From positions 1-5,329 of the forward strand of contig CAJCHQ010000093.1 in NCBI GenBank assembly GCA_903970295.1: a stretch of 5,329 bases of DNA. Reading direction: 5' to 3'. Shown one piece after another: positions 1 to 5,329 of the stretch. Numbering within the stretch: position 1 is the first letter of the stretch; every line of letters begins with the position of its first letter. A model generated the notes under the pieces. It was not told the DNA's origin and did not search any database. It saw only the letters and a program-made list of their open reading frames with translations. The stretch is from Bryobacterales bacterium (GTDB lineage Bacteria; Cyanobacteriota; Vampirovibrionia; Obscuribacterales; Obscuribacteraceae). Made by a program: the position numbers and the translations under genes.

Positions 1-2
1 TT

Positions 3-83
3 TTCACATTTTTTGTTGCAGGAGCCGACAATCTTAGTTATAAATTCAGCCCGACGCCAACAACTGACAACTGGGCCTCTTAA
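3..83 (+). other. Possible 3' end of an upstream coding region (uncertain)
   Basis: A frame open from the left edge ends at TAA 81-83. It encodes 26 residues that look protein-like (for example FVAGADNLSYKFSPTP and a terminal DNWAS). It lies 66 bases before the start of the first permease gene and in the same frame. A second frame (from base 1) is also open, to TAG 103-105, so the evidence that this one is coding is weak. I recognise no family in so short a piece. If real, it is the tail of a gene cut by the window edge, and the permease operon follows closely behind it. Confidence 0.2.
16..44 (+). promoter_or_regulatory. Weak sigma70-like promoter candidate upstream of the transporter genes
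   Basis: TATAAA at 39-44 matches five of six bases of the -10 consensus. TTGCAG at 16-21 supplies the TTG of a -35 element at an ideal 17-base spacing, but is otherwise poor. Transcription would start about 100 bases before the first permease gene. The pair lies inside the possible upstream reading frame, and AT-rich sequence often gives such matches by chance, so this is only a candidate. Confidence 0.22.
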
Positions 84-135
84 CTCCAGGCTGCGCACCA
101 CGTAGACTGGGTTAAACGCGCTTTCGGTAGTTGCC

Positions 136-140
136 AGGGG
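136..140 (+). promoter_or_regulatory. Shine-Dalgarno site supporting the TTG start at 150
   Basis: AGGGG ends nine bases before the TTG at 150. The next in-frame candidate, ATG 183, has no comparable purine run at a suitable distance. This favours the TTG start, as does the N-terminal alignment with the paralogous permease encoded from 2176. Confidence 0.5.
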
Positions 141-149
141 ATAGCCCAG

Positions 150-1427
150 TTGAATATCGGTCTGATTGAAGTATTCACGATTATGAAAAAGGAGCTGACG
201 CACTTTTTCAGAGACCCGCATGTGCTGATCTATTCTTTGATTTTGCCGACGGTCGGCTATCCGCTCTTGATAGTCGGTGGTTTCGAAGCCGCGCTCTGGC
301 AGCAAAGTTTATCCGAAAAGAAGAAGGTTATTGTGGCCATTGTTGGTCCAGCGCAGAAGTTGGCTTTGTCTGAGGCAATTCGACAATCTGCCCAATTTCA
401 AGTCAAATCCATCCCCGCTCCAGCCAACCTCGAGCCCTCTGTGGCCTTGAGCCGCGGCGACTTAGACGTAATTGTGCGCCTGGCAAAGACGCCGGGAACG
501 ACGGAAATGGCAAAGACGCCTGAGACGATCGAAATTGTCACCAACGGCGGGTCTGATCGTGCTGTCCTGGCGACAAAAAGAATCATGGCGATTGCCAACG
601 ATGTGCGCGATCGCAACCTAGTCGAGACACTCAAGGCAGATAGTAAGCCTGCCAATTTTCTCAAGATATTCACGATTAAAATGCGAAACCTGGCAGCGAT
701 TGCAGAAATGAGCACTTATATTTTGCCGGCAATTTGCGCTTTTGCCCTGTTCATGATTGGCTTCGGGGCGCTCTATCCGGCGGTGTGCGCCTTCCCAGAA
801 GAACGAGAGAAGCACACACTGGACAGTACTTTGATGCTGCCGGTCGGTCGCAGCTCTGTTGTTATTGGCAAAACGCTCGCCATAACCCTGGCTGGTTTTC
901 TTTCCGGTCTGATCAATTTGGTCAGTATGCTTATGGTTTTCTGGGTATTCACGATTCAGCCTAATGTGCAGAAACTGTTTGGTAGTCTGGGTGGTGGCAC
1001 CTTCTTTGGCAACTTCAGCTGGGCACAGATAATTTTGATCGCCGCTTGTTTCGCCGTCACTGCTTTTGAAACTGCGGCGATTTATTTGTTCATGGCGCAA
1101 GCCGCGCGCACTTTCAAGGAAGGGCAGAACATTCTGACATTGCCATTGCTGCTCATGGCCGTGTTGCCTGTTGCCGTTTGTGCACCTGGACTCTCACTCA
1201 ATTGGACGACTGTGATGCTACCCCTGGTCAATACTGCTCTTTCATTGCGCGCCTCATTCGCCAGTGCCTGCGACTGGAATCTGTGTCTTCTGGCTCTGAC
1301 GCAGAATTTGGTGATTTCGGCTTTGCTCGTGCTTTTGGTCGCTAAAATTGTCGGACGCGAGGAGTTTTTGCGTGGAGATGCGAGTTTATTCGCGATTTTG
1401 ACTGGCAGGCAATGGCGAAAACAATGA
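150..1427 (+). CDS. ABC-2 type transporter permease, NatB-like (first permease subunit)
   Basis: This 425-residue integral membrane protein is probably one half of an ABC exporter channel. The N-terminus has the family pattern KKEL..FFRDP (residues 13-23), followed by TM1 (about 24-44). A large extracytoplasmic alpha/beta domain (about 45-185) comes next, then five hydrophobic segments near 188-212, 238-268, 292-316, 328-346 and 379-399. Between TM2 and TM3, EEREKHTLDSTLMLPVGR (217-234) followed by IGK matches the conserved cytoplasmic coupling segment of NatB-type permeases and is matched by EKERGT...APVAPRDIVLGK in the second permease. The start is TTG, chosen because AGGGG lies nine bases upstream and because LIEVFTIMKKEL aligns with LADVQVVFRKEV of the paralogue. 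ATG 183 is the alternative. A 27-base tandem duplication encodes LAKTPGTTE/MAKTPETIE near residues 111-128. The stop overlaps the ATPase start. The substrate is unknown; sodium or drug export is known for some relatives but not shown here. Confidence 0.9.
   Translation: MNIGLIEVFTIMKKELTHFFRDPHVLIYSLILPTVGYPLLIVGGFEAALWQQSLSEKKKVIVAIVGPAQKLALSEAIRQSAQFQVKSIPAPANLEPSVALSRGDLDVIVRLAKTPGTTEMAKTPETIEIVTNGGSDRAVLATKRIMAIANDVRDRNLVETLKADSKPANFLKIFTIKMRNLAAIAEMSTYILPAICAFALFMIGFGALYPAVCAFPEEREKHTLDSTLMLPVGRSSVVIGKTLAITLAGFLSGLINLVSMLMVFWVFTIQPNVQKLFGSLGGGTFFGNFSWAQIILIAACFAVTAFETAAIYLFMAQAARTFKEGQNILTLPLLLMAVLPVAVCAPGLSLNWTTVMLPLVNTALSLRASFASACDWNLCLLALTQNLVISALLVLLVAKIVGREEFLRGDASLFAILTGRQWRKQ
481..534 (+). 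repeat. 27-base in-frame tandem duplication within the first permease gene
   Basis: Two adjacent 27-base units (481-507 and 508-534) begin with the identical 13-mer tggcaaagacgcc and agree at 22 of 27 positions. They encode the nine-residue repeats LAKTPGTTE and MAKTPETIE in the extracytoplasmic domain, between the strand-like segments DVIVR and IEIV. The five differences indicate that the duplication is not recent. Confidence 0.8.
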
Positions 1428-2179
1428 CTCTCGAATTGAAATCGCTGACCAAGCAATTCTATGACGAAGCCAAGAAAGAGCCGGTGTTAGCCGTTGATGG
1501 TGTTTCTTTCGATTGTCGGGCCGGCGAGATTTTCGGTTTGCTCGGCCCTAATGGTGCGGGTAAAACCACAACATTGAGAATGATTGCCACCATTCTCAAA
1601 CCGACCTCGGGAACGGCTAGCGTTTGTGGGTTCGATATCGGCAAAGAGGCCAAAGATGTTCGGCGTTGCCTGGGATATCTTTCTGCCGAGACGGGGCTCT
1701 ATGAACGATTGACGGCTCGGGAAATTCTCTTTTATTTCGGCAGGCTCAGTCATTATCCGGAGAATTTGCTGAAAGCACGCGTGCAGAATGTAATTGATTT
1801 GTTGACCATGGGCGAGTTCGCCGACACGCGCTGTGAAAAACTTTCGACTGGAATGCGGCAGAAAGTCTCGATTGCCCGCTCGATCGTTCATGATCCACCG
1901 GTGATGATTTTCGACGAACCGACGTCCGGCCTCGATGTTTTGACGATCCGCGCCATGCAGCGATTCATCATCGATTGCAAGGCACAGGGCAAGTGCATTC
2001 TGATGTCAACACACATCATGAGCGAAGCGGAAAAGCTGTGCGATCGGATAGGCATTATTCACCGCGGGCGGTTACTGGCGATTGGCACACTCGAGTCATT
2101 GCGCGGTGAAACGTCAGAGCATTATTTGGAAGATATTTTCGTCTCGATCGTTCGCCAGAAAGTGGGTGAGGATTTGTGA
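1424..2179 (+). CDS. natA: ABC transporter ATP-binding protein, NatA-like
   Basis: This cytoplasmic ATPase should energise the two flanking permeases. Counting from ATG 1424 (251 residues), Walker A is GPNGAGKT (41-48), the signature is LSTGM (140-144), Walker B is VMIFDE (160-165), the D-loop is SGLD (168-171) and the switch histidine is H197 in STHIM. The Q-loop region reads GYLSAETGLYERLTARE (84-100), where the usual glutamine position holds alanine. GETGLY-type Q-loops and LSTGM/SKGM signatures are, from memory, typical of NatA relatives. The start is a choice between ATG 1412 (four extra residues, MAKT) and ATG 1424. I prefer 1424 because it makes an ATGA overlap with the preceding stop, mirroring the GTGA overlap at the other end, while AGG at 1407-1409 is only two bases from ATG 1412. 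The gene symbol reflects family similarity only; sodium transport is not shown. Confidence 0.93.
   Translation: MTLELKSLTKQFYDEAKKEPVLAVDGVSFDCRAGEIFGLLGPNGAGKTTTLRMIATILKPTSGTASVCGFDIGKEAKDVRRCLGYLSAETGLYERLTAREILFYFGRLSHYPENLLKARVQNVIDLLTMGEFADTRCEKLSTGMRQKVSIARSIVHDPPVMIFDEPTSGLDVLTIRAMQRFIIDCKAQGKCILMSTHIMSEAEKLCDRIGIIHRGRLLAIGTLESLRGETSEHYLEDIFVSIVRQKVGEDL
2165..2171 (+). promoter_or_regulatory. Shine-Dalgarno site for the GTG start at 2176
   Basis: GGTGAGG lies inside the end of the ATPase gene, with GGTGA six bases and GAGG four bases before GTG 2176. With the GTGA stop-start overlap, it suggests translational coupling of the second permease to the ATPase. Confidence 0.45.
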
Positions 2180-4128
2180 CGCAGCTCGCCGATGTGCAAG
2201 TGGTTTTTCGCAAGGAAGTCGTTGAAGTCATTCGCGACTACAAGAATCTGCTCGTCATGGCGATTATCCCCATTCTCTTCTTGCCGCTAATGGTCATGGC
2301 TCCCCAGACTATGGTCGAGCATAGTTTCGCCGCTATTCAGAAGCAGAAATTTAAGATTGCGGTTTATGGTGATGCCGATCATTTCGTGCGCCAATCCGTA
2401 GCTGCTTTTGACCCGGACTTAATCTTTGTCGAGCCAGAGGGCGACAGTCCAGAACAGGCTATCAACTCGGGGAAATTGGATGCGGCGATATCAGTGCCGC
2501 CACAGTTTAGGCAGAATGTAAATGGTGTCGGGGCGCCGCAATCAATTGAATTGATTTACGACGCCAAACATCCGAATGCGATTTTCGCTTTTGCGCGAGT
2601 GCACAATGCGCTGGAAGAATGGCGCCAGAAGCTGAAAGTCGAGCGGATCAAATCGGCAGCAATAACTTTGCCAACCGAGCCCAAATTTCTATTCATTAAC
2701 GAAGGAAAACCGAAAGTTGCCGACAGCATGCGGGTGATCACGATACTTTTGCCGTTCGTGCTTCTGTTAATTGTCTTGATTGCCTTGCTCAGCCCGTCAA
2801 TCGATCTTTTCACCGGCGAAAAAGAGCGCGGCACCATGCCACTCCTGATGGTGGCGCCGGTGGCGCCGCGTGACATTGTCCTGGGTAAGCTGGCAGTCGT
2901 GTGCCTTTTTGGCCAGGGTGCAGTCGCCCTTGGATTGTGCAGCTTCTATTTGTCGGCCAATGTTTTCGCTCGCCACAATCAGGCCATGTTCTCGGTGAGA
3001 AGCATTCCTTTGGAATCGATATTGCTGATATTCGTTTTAATGTTGCCTCTTGTCGTTTTGCTTTCTTCTTTTAGCGTTTTGTTGGCAAGTAAATGCAAAA
3101 CTTTCCAGCAGGGACAGGGATATTATCTGCCCTTTATGCTCGCGGTAATGTCGCCGGCTGGGGTTCTTTCCTGGGAGGACGCCAGTCTCTCTTCTGTGGT
3201 GTCGGTTCTTCCGATCGGCAATATTTGCCTGGCAATGCGCCAGGTTTTAGCCCGAAATTATGATTGGCCGTGGCTGGCAGTGACTTTTTTGGTTTCTGGT
3301 TTTTACGCTTGGCTGGCGAGCCGCGTGGCTGTGAGGCTTTTCGATCGGACCGAGCAACTCGAACATGAGCACACTCCCAGGCACATTCGTTGGCGAGAAG
3401 GTGATTATTTTCCTGAAGTTGGTCTGCTTCTGGCAGCTTCTTTTCTGCTCATGTTCTATGCCGGACAATTGCTTCAGTCCTGGGATTCTTTATGGGGAAC
3501 GGCAATTTCCCAGATCCTCGTCGTCTTGCTGCCTGCCCTTGTGGCAATCGCCCTTTTGCGATTGCCGCTTTCAACTCTTTCGTTCACGAAGCCGCGGTGG
3601 CAATTATTATTGGGTGCTTTGATGATCAGTCCGTTGACGGCGGCAATGGGGATCGGTATTTCCGAATTGCAGGCGATGGTCTTGCCAATCCCTGAGAATT
3701 ACGCCAAAGCGTTTCTCGAAATGGTCATGCCGGCCGGTCGCTCTTTGCCGCTGGCAGTAATCATTTTCGCTGTGCTGCCAGCAATTTGCGAAGAAATTCT
3801 TTTTCGCGGTGCGGTGCTTGGTTTGCTGCGCAAAAAGTTGAAACTGACGGCCCTGATTATTGTCGTCGGCGTTCTGTTTGGTGCTTTTCACTTGAGCACG
3901 TATCGCTTTCTGACCACGGCCTTACTCGGAATTGTTCTTTCTTCGCTGGTGGCGATTGGCGGCTCTATTTTTCCGGCAATGATTCTGCATGCCAGCCATA
4001 ATGCCATTCTTATCCTGGCCCAGGTCAATCACCTCGACCATTTCAGTCCGCCGCAGATGATTGGGCTTATCCTGATTTCATTAGTGGGCATCGGTTTGAT
4101 CTGGCAGGGGCTGTGCGCTAAAGAATAA
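2176..4128 (+). CDS. ABC-2 permease (NatB-like) fused to a CPBP intramembrane protease-like domain
   Basis: This 650-residue protein joins two membrane modules. Residues 1 to about 390 are an ABC-2 permease: FRKEVVEVIRD (11-21), TM1 (24-42), an extracytoplasmic domain (about 43-185), TM2 (186-206), the coupling segment GEKERGT (214-220) with APVAPRDIVLGK (227-238), and further hydrophobic spans near 239-262, 280-304, 317-331 and 364-382. A charged linker (about 391-411) leads to a second multi-pass region with all three CPBP motifs: EEILFR (539-544), FGAFH (568-572) and HASHN (605-609). In CPBP proteins the glutamates and histidines of these motifs form the proposed active site, and members process CAAX proteins or bacteriocins or give immunity to them. 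The start is GTG, overlapping the ATPase stop by four bases. Fusions of this architecture are already recognised in databases as an ABC permease/CPBP protease family. The substrate of either half is unknown. No frameshift or missing motif is seen. Confidence 0.92.
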   Translation: MTQLADVQVVFRKEVVEVIRDYKNLLVMAIIPILFLPLMVMAPQTMVEHSFAAIQKQKFKIAVYGDADHFVRQSVAAFDPDLIFVEPEGDSPEQAINSGKLDAAISVPPQFRQNVNGVGAPQSIELIYDAKHPNAIFAFARVHNALEEWRQKLKVERIKSAAITLPTEPKFLFINEGKPKVADSMRVITILLPFVLLLIVLIALLSPSIDLFTGEKERGTMPLLMVAPVAPRDIVLGKLAVVCLFGQGAVALGLCSFYLSANVFARHNQAMFSVRSIPLESILLIFVLMLPLVVLLSSFSVLLASKCKTFQQGQGYYLPFMLAVMSPAGVLSWEDASLSSVVSVLPIGNICLAMRQVLARNYDWPWLAVTFLVSGFYAWLASRVAVRLFDRTEQLEHEHTPRHIRWREGDYFPEVGLLLAASFLLMFYAGQLLQSWDSLWGTAISQILVVLLPALVAIALLRLPLSTLSFTKPRWQLLLGALMISPLTAAMGIGISELQAMVLPIPENYAKAFLEMVMPAGRSLPLAVIIFAVLPAICEEILFRGAVLGLLRKKLKLTALIIVVGVLFGAFHLSTYRFLTTALLGIVLSSLVAIGGSIFPAMILHASHNAILILAQVNHLDHFSPPQMIGLILISLVGIGLIWQGLCAKE

Positions 4129-4141
4129 TCTGTACGCAGAA

Positions 4142-4167
4142 GTGGATTCAGAATGTGGATTCAGATA
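4142..4167 (+). repeat. 13-base tandem duplication spanning the start of the fourth gene
   Basis: GTGGATTCAGA occurs at 4142-4152 and again at 4155-4165, so two 13-base units sit head to tail (the last two bases of each unit differ). The second copy begins with the GTG called as the start of the following gene. The first copy's GTG is out of frame with it and reaches TAG after eight codons. The duplication therefore decides which start is usable and the distance to the upstream AGAAG at 4138-4142. Confidence 0.75.
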
Positions 4168-4607
4168 GACTGAAATATACCGGCGATTTATTTACCACAA
4201 TGCACAAGCGCCCACTCAATAAAACAGAAATGCTGACCCGCGTGGCTCATTTAGAGGCGTTTCTTTTTCGGCTCGAAACCGATCACAACGAAGCCTCTCG
4301 CAAAAGTGCGCTCGTTTCCGATTGCATTAAAAAGGGGAAGGAAGAGTTAGAGGCATCGATCACTAATTTAACTGAAAACGATCTGGGGACAAGCCAGCAA
4401 TGCTCGAATATTGCCTGGCTGTACTTCAATTTTGGACGCCGTCTGCTTGATGCCGAGAATATCGAAGCCGTGCTTGGGAACGGGGAGTTTCTCGAACTAA
4501 CTGAAAATGAGAAGGCTCCCGAAGTCTTGCTGGAACAATACTTCGGACTTCTGGATCAGATGGTATTGCAATTGCTTGCTGTGATCAAAGAGCGAGCAGC
4601 TATTTAA
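4155..4607 (+). CDS. Hypothetical protein, small, acidic and mainly helical
   Basis: I do not recognise this 150-residue protein. It has no signal peptide or membrane span and looks soluble and cytoplasmic. Amphipathic stretches suggest helices at about 22-45 (MLTRVAHLEAFLFRLE), 48-72, 82-107 (SNIAWLYFNFGRRLLDAE) and 121-148 (VLLEQYFGLLDQMVLQLLAVIK). The composition is rich in Glu and Leu. The start is uncertain. GTG 4155 gives the full length, but its only purine run (AGAAG 4138-4142) is 12 bases away, and an out-of-frame ATG at 4153 competes with it. ATG 4200 (residue 16) and ATG 4230 (residue 26) are in-frame alternatives without good Shine-Dalgarno sites. The gene follows the permease-CPBP gene by 26 bases with no visible terminator, and its stop shares a base with the next start, so co-expression is likely. 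Nothing shows a link to transport. Confidence 0.7.
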   Translation: MDSDRLKYTGDLFTTMHKRPLNKTEMLTRVAHLEAFLFRLETDHNEASRKSALVSDCIKKGKEELEASITNLTENDLGTSQQCSNIAWLYFNFGRRLLDAENIEAVLGNGEFLELTENEKAPEVLLEQYFGLLDQMVLQLLAVIKERAAI

Positions 4608-5329
4608 TGGACATCTTCAAGCAGTTTGAAAACCTCTATCTCTCGCCCAAGGCCCTGGCGCGTAAGGGACTCGATCACTTAGTCGAAATGATCGCCGATA
4701 CAAACAGCGAGCTGCAAACTGCTTATGCCGAAATTCCCTCTGCCATCCGCCATATGAGTGAAGCTGAGGGTTTGTACAATTTGTCGCTGAAGCAGTTCAA
4801 GGATGCTGAGTATGATCAATGCAAACTTCATGTCGAGAGCGCGGTGATTCGATTGCGCATTGCTGCCCTTACTTTGCAGTCATCTGCCGGTGAAGCTTTT
4901 GAGCCAGATTTTTCTAGTGACTCGGCTGAATTTCTGGTCAATTTGTTATTGGAATCGATTGCTAAAACAAAGTTGTCGGTTGAGAACAATGATTTGAAAG
5001 TCAGTGCCAAACTGCAAGAGCGATTGAGGCGGGTTGTGAAAATTTCTCAGAGCGCTGTTTTTTCTCTGAAAGAATCCGAGCCCGATGATCCTCGCTGGTT
5101 GGCTAATGCAGGAATGATTTTGCTGCACCTGGTCGTGTTGTCTATAGAAGTAGAAAACAACGAAACAATGGCGCATTTGCAATTAGCGAATCGCCCCGGC
5201 AACAGCTTTTATTTGCCTCTCAAGCACTTTATTGAAAATCTTGTTGACTGCCGGAAATTATTTTTGCAACGTGGTGAAACATTATCTCCGCGGGCTGAAA
5301 AACATTTTGATGAAGCCGAGCAATATTTT
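4607..5329 (+). CDS. Hypothetical TPR-like helical protein, 3' end beyond the window
   Basis: An ATG at 4607, overlapping the preceding TAA by one base (TAATG), opens a frame that stays open for 241 codons to the window edge. The gene is therefore partial at its C-terminus. The product begins MDIFKQFENLYLSPKALARK, has no membrane segment or signal peptide, and appears almost wholly alpha-helical. Residues 53-82 fit the tetratricopeptide spacing: AEYDQCKLHVESAV has Y69, C72, V76 and A79 at the positions of TPR residues 17, 20, 24 and 27, preceded by L56 and L59 in the first helix. The last visible segment, HFDEAEQYF (233-241), may start a similar helix. This suggests a protein-protein interaction scaffold, but the match is degenerate and no family is firmly recognised. 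The ribosome-binding site is weak, so translation probably depends on termination of the upstream gene. It may work with that protein. Confidence 0.78.
   Translation, partial: MDIFKQFENLYLSPKALARKGLDHLVEMIADTNSELQTAYAEIPSAIRHMSEAEGLYNLSLKQFKDAEYDQCKLHVESAVIRLRIAALTLQSSAGEAFEPDFSSDSAEFLVNLLLESIAKTKLSVENNDLKVSAKLQERLRRVVKISQSAVFSLKESEPDDPRWLANAGMILLHLVVLSIEVENNETMAHLQLANRPGNSFYLPLKHFIENLVDCRKLFLQRGETLSPRAEKHFDEAEQYF

Noticed and set aside
618..1100. A 160-codon open frame on the minus strand inside the first permease gene
   Set aside because: It lies wholly antisense to a well-supported permease, and its product is Gln/His/Arg-rich without hydrophobic periodicity or a recognisable motif. This is typical of a shadow frame.
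1487..1891. A 134-codon minus-strand frame opposite the ATPase gene
   Set aside because: The opposite strand encodes Walker A through the signature motif of an ABC ATPase, which fully explains the open frame. The antisense product has no family-like features.
2540..2556. A perfect inverted repeat AATCAATT-G-AATTGATT
   Set aside because: It lies within the permease-CPBP coding sequence (residues QSIELI), has a one-base centre, is AT-only in the arms with no following U-tract, and is far from any start. An operator or terminator role is not supported.
2851..2868. A perfect 9-base tandem repeat GTGGCGCCG encoding VAPVAP
   Set aside because: The residues coincide with the normal family consensus around the coupling segment (APV followed by IVLGK), so no insertion is needed and the repeat is probably coincidental.
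3607..3891. A minus-strand frame and two plus-strand out-of-frame ORFs opposite or within the CPBP region
   Set aside because: The region from 3607 to 3891 codes for the CPBP domain with intact motifs, so the alternative frames are shadows with low-complexity or basic composition.
4129..4154. Possible terminator between the permease-CPBP gene and the fourth gene
   Set aside because: The 26 bases contain no GC-rich hairpin and no T-run. Only the direct repeat is present, so read-through is more likely.
1..5329. Mobile element, CRISPR, tRNA/rRNA or toxin-antitoxin content
   Set aside because: No transposase motifs, terminal inverted repeats, regularly spaced repeats, cloverleaf-like sequence or recognisable toxin or antitoxin families were found on either strand. 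The small fourth gene does not resemble a known toxin or antitoxin.

Overview
The window reads as one co-directional bacterial gene cluster on the + strand. Three genes encode a two-permease ABC-2 exporter, and two genes of unknown function follow. Base composition is moderate (roughly half G+C by eye). Coding density is high, genes overlap by 1-4 bases, Shine-Dalgarno-like sites precede some starts, and three of the five starts are not ATG (TTG, GTG, GTG). This is clearly bacterial, but no taxonomic marker is present. A free-living lineage with multi-pass exporters fused to CPBP domains (for example Melainabacteria/Cyanobacteriota or Planctomycetota relatives) is only a loose guess.

Layout. 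Positions 1-149 form a leader. It holds a reading frame open from the window edge that stops at 81-83 (possibly the tail of an upstream gene), a weak promoter-like pair, and a purine-rich ribosome-binding site. Positions 150-1427 encode a NatB-like ABC-2 permease. Positions 1424-2179 encode a NatA-like ATPase, overlapping the first gene by ATGA. Positions 2176-4128 encode a second NatB-like permease fused to a C-terminal CPBP (Abi/CAAX-protease-like) intramembrane domain, overlapping the ATPase gene by GTGA. After 26 bases, 4155-4607 encodes a small acidic, mostly helical protein of unknown function. Its stop overlaps by one base (TAATG) the start of another helical, TPR-like protein at 4607, which runs off the window end.

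How they would work together (inference). The two permeases probably form a heterodimeric membrane channel driven by two copies of the ATPase, exporting a substrate that the sequence does not identify. The CPBP domain is tethered to one half-transporter and keeps all three family motifs, so membrane-embedded proteolysis or substrate handling may be coupled to export. The two downstream soluble proteins are translationally linked to each other and may share the transcript, but nothing in their sequence ties them to transport.

Points worth a second look are the permease-protease fusion, a 27-base tandem duplication inside the first permease, a 13-base tandem duplication across the start of the fourth gene, the loss of the Q-loop glutamine in the ATPase, and the truncated TPR-like gene at the right edge. 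No RNA genes, mobile elements, CRISPR arrays or clear terminators were seen.
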